Assembly: GCA_025935515.1 (NCBI GenBank)
Contig: JAICVC010000073.1
Span: 1-9,588 of the forward strand
Direction of reading: 5' to 3'
From: Sphingomonas sp.
GTDB lineage: Bacteria > Pseudomonadota > Alphaproteobacteria > Sphingomonadales > Sphingomonadaceae
Length of the DNA: 9,588 nucleotides
In this document: piece by piece, positions 7,335-9,588 of the stretch
How positions within the stretch are numbered: the first letter of the stretch is position 1
How the letters are laid out: each line of letters starts with the position of its first letter
Notes under the pieces: generated by a model
What the model saw: the letters and a program-made list of their open reading frames with translations, nothing else
The model's database searches: none
Told to the model about the DNA's origin: nothing
Translations under genes and position numbers: made by a program

Positions 7335-8621
7335 TTAGCTGCTGGGCTCACCCGCGCAACCGCCGATCCAGTCCGGCACCCGGTCGCCGGCGATCAGCGC
7401 ATCGACACCGACGCGGGGACGGACCACTGCCCAGCGGCTGCCGTCGACCAGCACCTCGGGGGTCAGCGGGCGGCTGTTGTAGGTGCTCGACATCGCCGCT
7501 GCATAGGCCCCGGCAGTACGGAAGACGACGAGATCGCCGGCCACGACCTGGTCCATGCGGCGAGCGGTGGCGAAGGTGTCGCCGGTCTCGCAGACGGGAC
7601 CCACGACGTTCGCGGTCCGCTGCGCCCCCGTGGGCCGGACCGCCTCGATCCGGTGCCAGGCGTCGTAGAGCGCCGGGCGCATCAGATCGTTCATCGCCGC
7701 GTCGACAATCACGAACGGATCGGTCGCCCCCGGCTTAACCCGGATCGCACGCGACAGCAGGACCCCGGCATTGCCGACGATCAGCCGTCCTGGTTCGAAC
7801 ACCAGCCGCGTGCCCCAGTCGCCGGCGATGCGGCAGACCATCGCCCCGTACTCGGCTGGGGTCGGCGGCGGCGGCTGGTCAGGATCGTAAGGCACGCCGA
7901 GGCCGCCGCCCAGGTCGGCGACGCGGATATCGTGGCCAGCGGCGCGCAACTCACCGATCAAGTCGCCGACACGGTTGAAGGCCCGTTCCAGGGGCTCCAG
8001 GCTGGTCAGCTGGCTGCCGATGTGAACTGCAACCCCCTGGACCGCGAGGCCGGGCAGCGCCGCGATCCTGCCATAGGCCGCAACGGCGTCGCCGATCGCG
8101 ATCCCGAACTTGTTCTCGGCGGCGCCGGTGGTGATCTTGGCGTGGCCGCCGCCAGCGACGTCGGGATTGACCCGGAAACCGATCGGCGCGCTTCTCCCCA
8201 TCGCGGCCGCGACGGCCGACAGCAGCTCGGCTTCCTCGACCGATTCCAGATTGAACTGATAGATGCCGCCGTCGAGCGCGAGACGCATTTCCTCTTCGGT
8301 CTTGCCGACGCCCGAGAAGACGATCTTGGCGCCGGGCACGCCTGCCGCTCGTGCCCGCTGATATTCGCCGCCCGATACCACGTCGGCGCCGAGACCCGAG
8401 CGAGCCAGGGTCGCGATGACCGCGCTGTTGGGATTTGCCTTCACCGCATAAGCGATCAGCGGGTCGTCGAGCGGTGCCAGGGCCGTGCGCAGCGCCGCGG
8501 CATGGCGGCACATGGTCGCGGTCGAATAAACATAGACCGGCGTGCCGACGGCCGCCGCGATCTCGGACAGCGCGACGTCCTCACAGTGAAGCTCGCCGTT
8601 GTTGAGCCGGAAATGATCCAT
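7335..8621 (-). CDS. lysA: Diaminopimelate decarboxylase
   Basis: A 428-residue PLP enzyme of the alanine-racemase-fold decarboxylases that converts meso-diaminopimelate to L-lysine, the last step of the pathway. The PLP-binding Lys is K61 in YAVKANPN. VVSGGE (81-86), HIGSQ (200-204), the phosphate-binding GGGLGVPY (238-245) and EPGR (276-279) follow in order. Active-site C344-E345 lies in CETGD, and the late GAYAAAMSSTYNSRP carries the usual substrate/PLP tyrosine region. All expected residues are present. I start at the ATG at 8621 (MDHFRLNNGELHCEDV), which fits the family N-terminus. Extending to 8798 would run 119 bases into the divergent ubiG and add a sequence unlike LysA. The ribosome site is modest (GGACGGG, 2 bases from the ATG). 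It is separated from lysC by 11 bases, so the two are almost certainly one operon. The 58-base gap to ubiG must hold any promoters; I see no lysine riboswitch there. Confidence 0.96.
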   Translation of the reverse strand: MDHFRLNNGELHCEDVALSEIAAAVGTPVYVYSTATMCRHAAALRTALAPLDDPLIAYAVKANPNSAVIATLARSGLGADVVSGGEYQRARAAGVPGAKIVFSGVGKTEEEMRLALDGGIYQFNLESVEEAELLSAVAAAMGRSAPIGFRVNPDVAGGGHAKITTGAAENKFGIAIGDAVAAYGRIAALPGLAVQGVAVHIGSQLTSLEPLERAFNRVGDLIGELRAAGHDIRVADLGGGLGVPYDPDQPPPPTPAEYGAMVCRIAGDWGTRLVFEPGRLIVGNAGVLLSRAIRVKPGATDPFVIVDAAMNDLMRPALYDAWHRIEAVRPTGAQRTANVVGPVCETGDTFATARRMDQVVAGDLVVFRTAGAYAAAMSSTYNSRPLTPEVLVDGSRWAVVRPRVGVDALIAGDRVPDWIGGCAGEPSS

Positions 8622-8679
8622 CGCCCGTCCAACGCATGAGGCGCTTTCGCTTTGCAAGTGAAGAAGGCATGGAGGCGCC
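8622..8679. promoter_or_regulatory. Short divergent intergenic region between lysA and ubiG
   Basis: Only 58 bases separate the start codons of lysA (minus) and ubiG (plus), so promoters for both must lie here or extend into the opposing coding sequence. I cannot point to a convincing -35/-10 pair. On the plus strand GGAGG (8671-8675) lies 4 bases before the ubiG GTG. A four-codon ATG frame at 8669-8683 ends with TGA overlapping the ubiG GTG, which may be chance. Confidence 0.4.
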
Positions 8680-9411
8680 GTGAGCAGCATCGTCCACGAT
8701 GAAGTGAAGCAGTTCGCGGCGCAGGCCGGCGGCTGGTGGGACCCCGATGGACCCGAGGCGATGCTGCACAAGCTCAACCCGGTGCGGCTGAAATACATCC
8801 GCGACCAGGTCGACCGGCACTGGCAGTGCGACGAATGCTCGCGGACGCCGCTCGCGGGAAAGACGGCGCTCGACGTCGGCTGCGGGGCCGGTCTCCTGAC
8901 GGAGCCGCTGGCAAGGCTTGGGGCCGCGGTCAGCGGACTCGACGCTTCAGCCGACCTGATCGCAGTTGCGCGGCAGCATGCGCGAGCGGCCGGAATCGAG
9001 GTGGATTACCGCGCCGGCGACCTCACCGAGATGGAAGGTCAGTTCGACCTCGTCACCTGCATGGAGGTGATCGAGCATGTCGCCGACCCGGCCGGATTCG
9101 TGAACGCGCTGGCCAGGCGGCTCGCGCCTGGCGGCCTGCTGATCATGTCGACTCCGAATGCCACCGCCTGGTCGAGGCTGCTGATTATCAAGGTCGCCGA
9201 AGGCCTGGGCCGGATCCCCAAAGGAACGCATGATTTCGACAAGTTCATTGGGCCCGACCGGCTGAAAGCGCTGCTCGGCGATGCTGGCCTCAAATGCCTG
9301 GACGTCGAGGGCATCGCCTGGTCGCCGACGCACGGGCTGCACCTCAGTGACGATGTGCGGCTGAACTACCTCGTCACCGCCAACCACGATCGAGGCGGCT
9401 CGTCCCGCTAA
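8680..9411 (+). CDS. ubiG: Ubiquinone biosynthesis O-methyltransferase (3-demethylubiquinol 3-O-methyltransferase)
   Basis: A 243-residue SAM-dependent methyltransferase, the usual UbiG length, catalysing the two O-methylations of the ubiquinone ring with SAM as donor. Family hallmarks are the N-terminal FAAQAGGWWDPDGPEAMLHK and LNPVRLKYIRD (12-42), SAM motif I LDVGCGAGLL (64-73), the acidic GLDAS end of strand 2 (86-90), GDLTEM (113-118), CMEVIEHVADP (127-137), LAPGGLLIMSTPN (148-160) and the UbiG-type GTHDFDKFIGPDRL (182-195). It acts at the membrane surface. The start is GTG at 8680, with GGAGG 4 bases upstream. An odd point is CDEC (Cys50, Cys53) just before the SAM domain, a CxxC pair I do not associate with UbiG. 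It is divergent from lysA and 101 bases ahead of mreB on the same strand, with a small hairpin between them. Confidence 0.96.
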   Translation: MSSIVHDEVKQFAAQAGGWWDPDGPEAMLHKLNPVRLKYIRDQVDRHWQCDECSRTPLAGKTALDVGCGAGLLTEPLARLGAAVSGLDASADLIAVARQHARAAGIEVDYRAGDLTEMEGQFDLVTCMEVIEHVADPAGFVNALARRLAPGGLLIMSTPNATAWSRLLIIKVAEGLGRIPKGTHDFDKFIGPDRLKALLGDAGLKCLDVEGIAWSPTHGLHLSDDVRLNYLVTANHDRGGSSR

Positions 9412-9426
9412 TCCACCGCTCCGCGC

Positions 9427-9444
9427 TTAACGGCCATTAACCAT
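9427..9444 (+). promoter_or_regulatory. TTAA-N6-TTAACCAT motif upstream of mreB (CtrA-like)
   Basis: TTAACGGCCATTAACCAT has two TTAA elements, the second continuing as TTAACCAT. Such AT-rich pairs stand out in this GC-rich DNA. CtrA of alphaproteobacteria recognises TTAA-N7-TTAA and TTAACCAT half-sites. The spacer here is six, not seven, so this is a near match. It lies about 70-85 bases before the mreB start, where a promoter element would fit. Confidence 0.35.
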
Positions 9445-9460
9445 CTGGCCGCTTTGCCAG
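9431..9460 (+). terminator. Two overlapping small inverted repeats between ubiG and mreB
   Basis: CGGCCA (9431-9436) pairs with TGGCCG (9446-9451) around a nine-base loop, a perfect six-base-pair stem 20 bases after the ubiG stop. CTGGC (9445-9449) can instead pair with GCCAG (9456-9460) around six bases. The two stems compete for the same bases. There is no T-run, so an ordinary intrinsic terminator is doubtful. A weak ubiG terminator, an mRNA end or a protein operator are alternatives. Confidence 0.3.
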
Positions 9461-9512
9461 TCTTCCCTAAGCCTTTGGAAATCGGATTCGTTTTCAGACC
9501 GGGGGGTCGACC

Positions 9513-9588
9513 GTGCGCTCATTGTTCAACTTCGCTTCGCGCGACATCGCAATCGACCTCGGCACCGCCAACACCGTTGTCTACGTGC
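9513..9588 (+). CDS. mreB: Rod shape-determining protein MreB, 5' end (runs off the right edge)
   Basis: The last 76 bases give 25 codons: MRSLFNFASRD followed by IAIDLGTANTVVYV. The DLGTANT segment is the phosphate-1 loop of the actin/Hsp70 ATPase fold in the exact form used by MreB, a few residues from the N-terminus as in the family. MreB is the bacterial actin that guides peptidoglycan synthesis along the cell side wall at the inner membrane. The start is GTG at 9513, with a G-rich GGGGGG (9501-9506) 6 bases upstream as the likely ribosome site. Only the first loop is visible, but a DnaK-type or FtsA-type protein would differ here. The RodZ-like gene at the other end of the window encodes a likely partner. 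A GANTC (GATTC, 9485-9489) and a TTAA pair lie in the leader. Confidence 0.9.
   Translation, partial: MRSLFNFASRDIAIDLGTANTVVYV

Noticed and set aside
7134..8639. A 501-codon plus-strand open frame opposite lysA and the start of lysC
   Set aside because: It is antisense to lysA with intact active-site motifs, and its translation has no domain signal.
8622..8679. Lysine riboswitch ahead of lysA
   Set aside because: The leader is at most 58 bases before ubiG begins, too short for the large lysine aptamer, and no matching conserved sequence is seen.
8669..8683. Four-codon ATG frame ending on the ubiG start
   Set aside because: Too short to judge; the ATG simply overlaps the ubiG Shine-Dalgarno GGAGG. 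A leader peptide cannot be claimed without conservation.
8622..8798. N-terminal extension of lysA to 8798
   Set aside because: It would overlap the start of ubiG on the other strand, and the added residues do not resemble LysA. The ATG at 8621 gives the normal family N-terminus.

Overview
This window looks like chromosomal housekeeping DNA from a GC-rich alphaproteobacterium, most likely a sphingomonad. That placement rests on strong G/C preference at third codon positions, frequent GTG starts, the protein style of LysC, UbiG and PtsP, and ubiG, lysC and ptsP in one neighbourhood. It is inference; there is no rRNA or other decisive marker. I see no tRNA, rRNA, transposase, phage gene, CRISPR array or large repeat.

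Layout from left to right. (1) Bases 1-417, minus: the N-terminal part of a RodZ-like helix-turn-helix membrane protein, cut by the window edge. (2) 459-2729, minus: ptsP, the GAF-containing enzyme I of the nitrogen-type phosphotransferase system. (3) 2793-3128, minus: a small single-domain PilZ protein, probably a c-di-GMP receptor, for which I prefer a GTG start behind a strong ribosome binding site. (4) 3309-5021, plus: a large multi-pass membrane protein of the YfhO / 6-pyruvoyl-tetrahydropterin-synthase-related (GT-C-like) kind. (5) 5018-6076, minus: an NMO/FabK-like flavoprotein, convergent with gene 4; the two share one CTAG as their stop codons. (6) 6073-7323, minus: lysC, aspartate kinase, overlapping gene 5 by four bases and carrying a possible internal start for a beta subunit. 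(7) 7335-8621, minus: lysA, diaminopimelate decarboxylase. (8) 8680-9411, plus: ubiG, divergent from lysA. (9) 9513 to the right edge, plus: the first 25 codons of mreB.

How the genes fit together. lysA, lysC and the flavoprotein gene are so tightly packed (11-base gap, then a 4-base overlap) that they are very likely one transcript. LysC and LysA are the first and last enzymes of the aspartate-to-lysine route, whose intermediate meso-diaminopimelate also crosslinks peptidoglycan. MreB and the RodZ-like protein at the two edges belong to cell-wall elongation. PtsP reads nitrogen status, the PilZ protein probably reads c-di-GMP, and UbiG makes ubiquinone. A loose cell-envelope and nutrient-status theme is visible, but only lysA-lysC is a clear pathway pair.

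No obviously new system is present. The items most worth a second look are the internal lysC start, the compact hairpin and TTAA-pair region before mreB, the shared CTAG stop, the CxxC in UbiG, the uncharacterised membrane protein, and genes apparently interleaved into a ubiG/lysC/ptsP neighbourhood.
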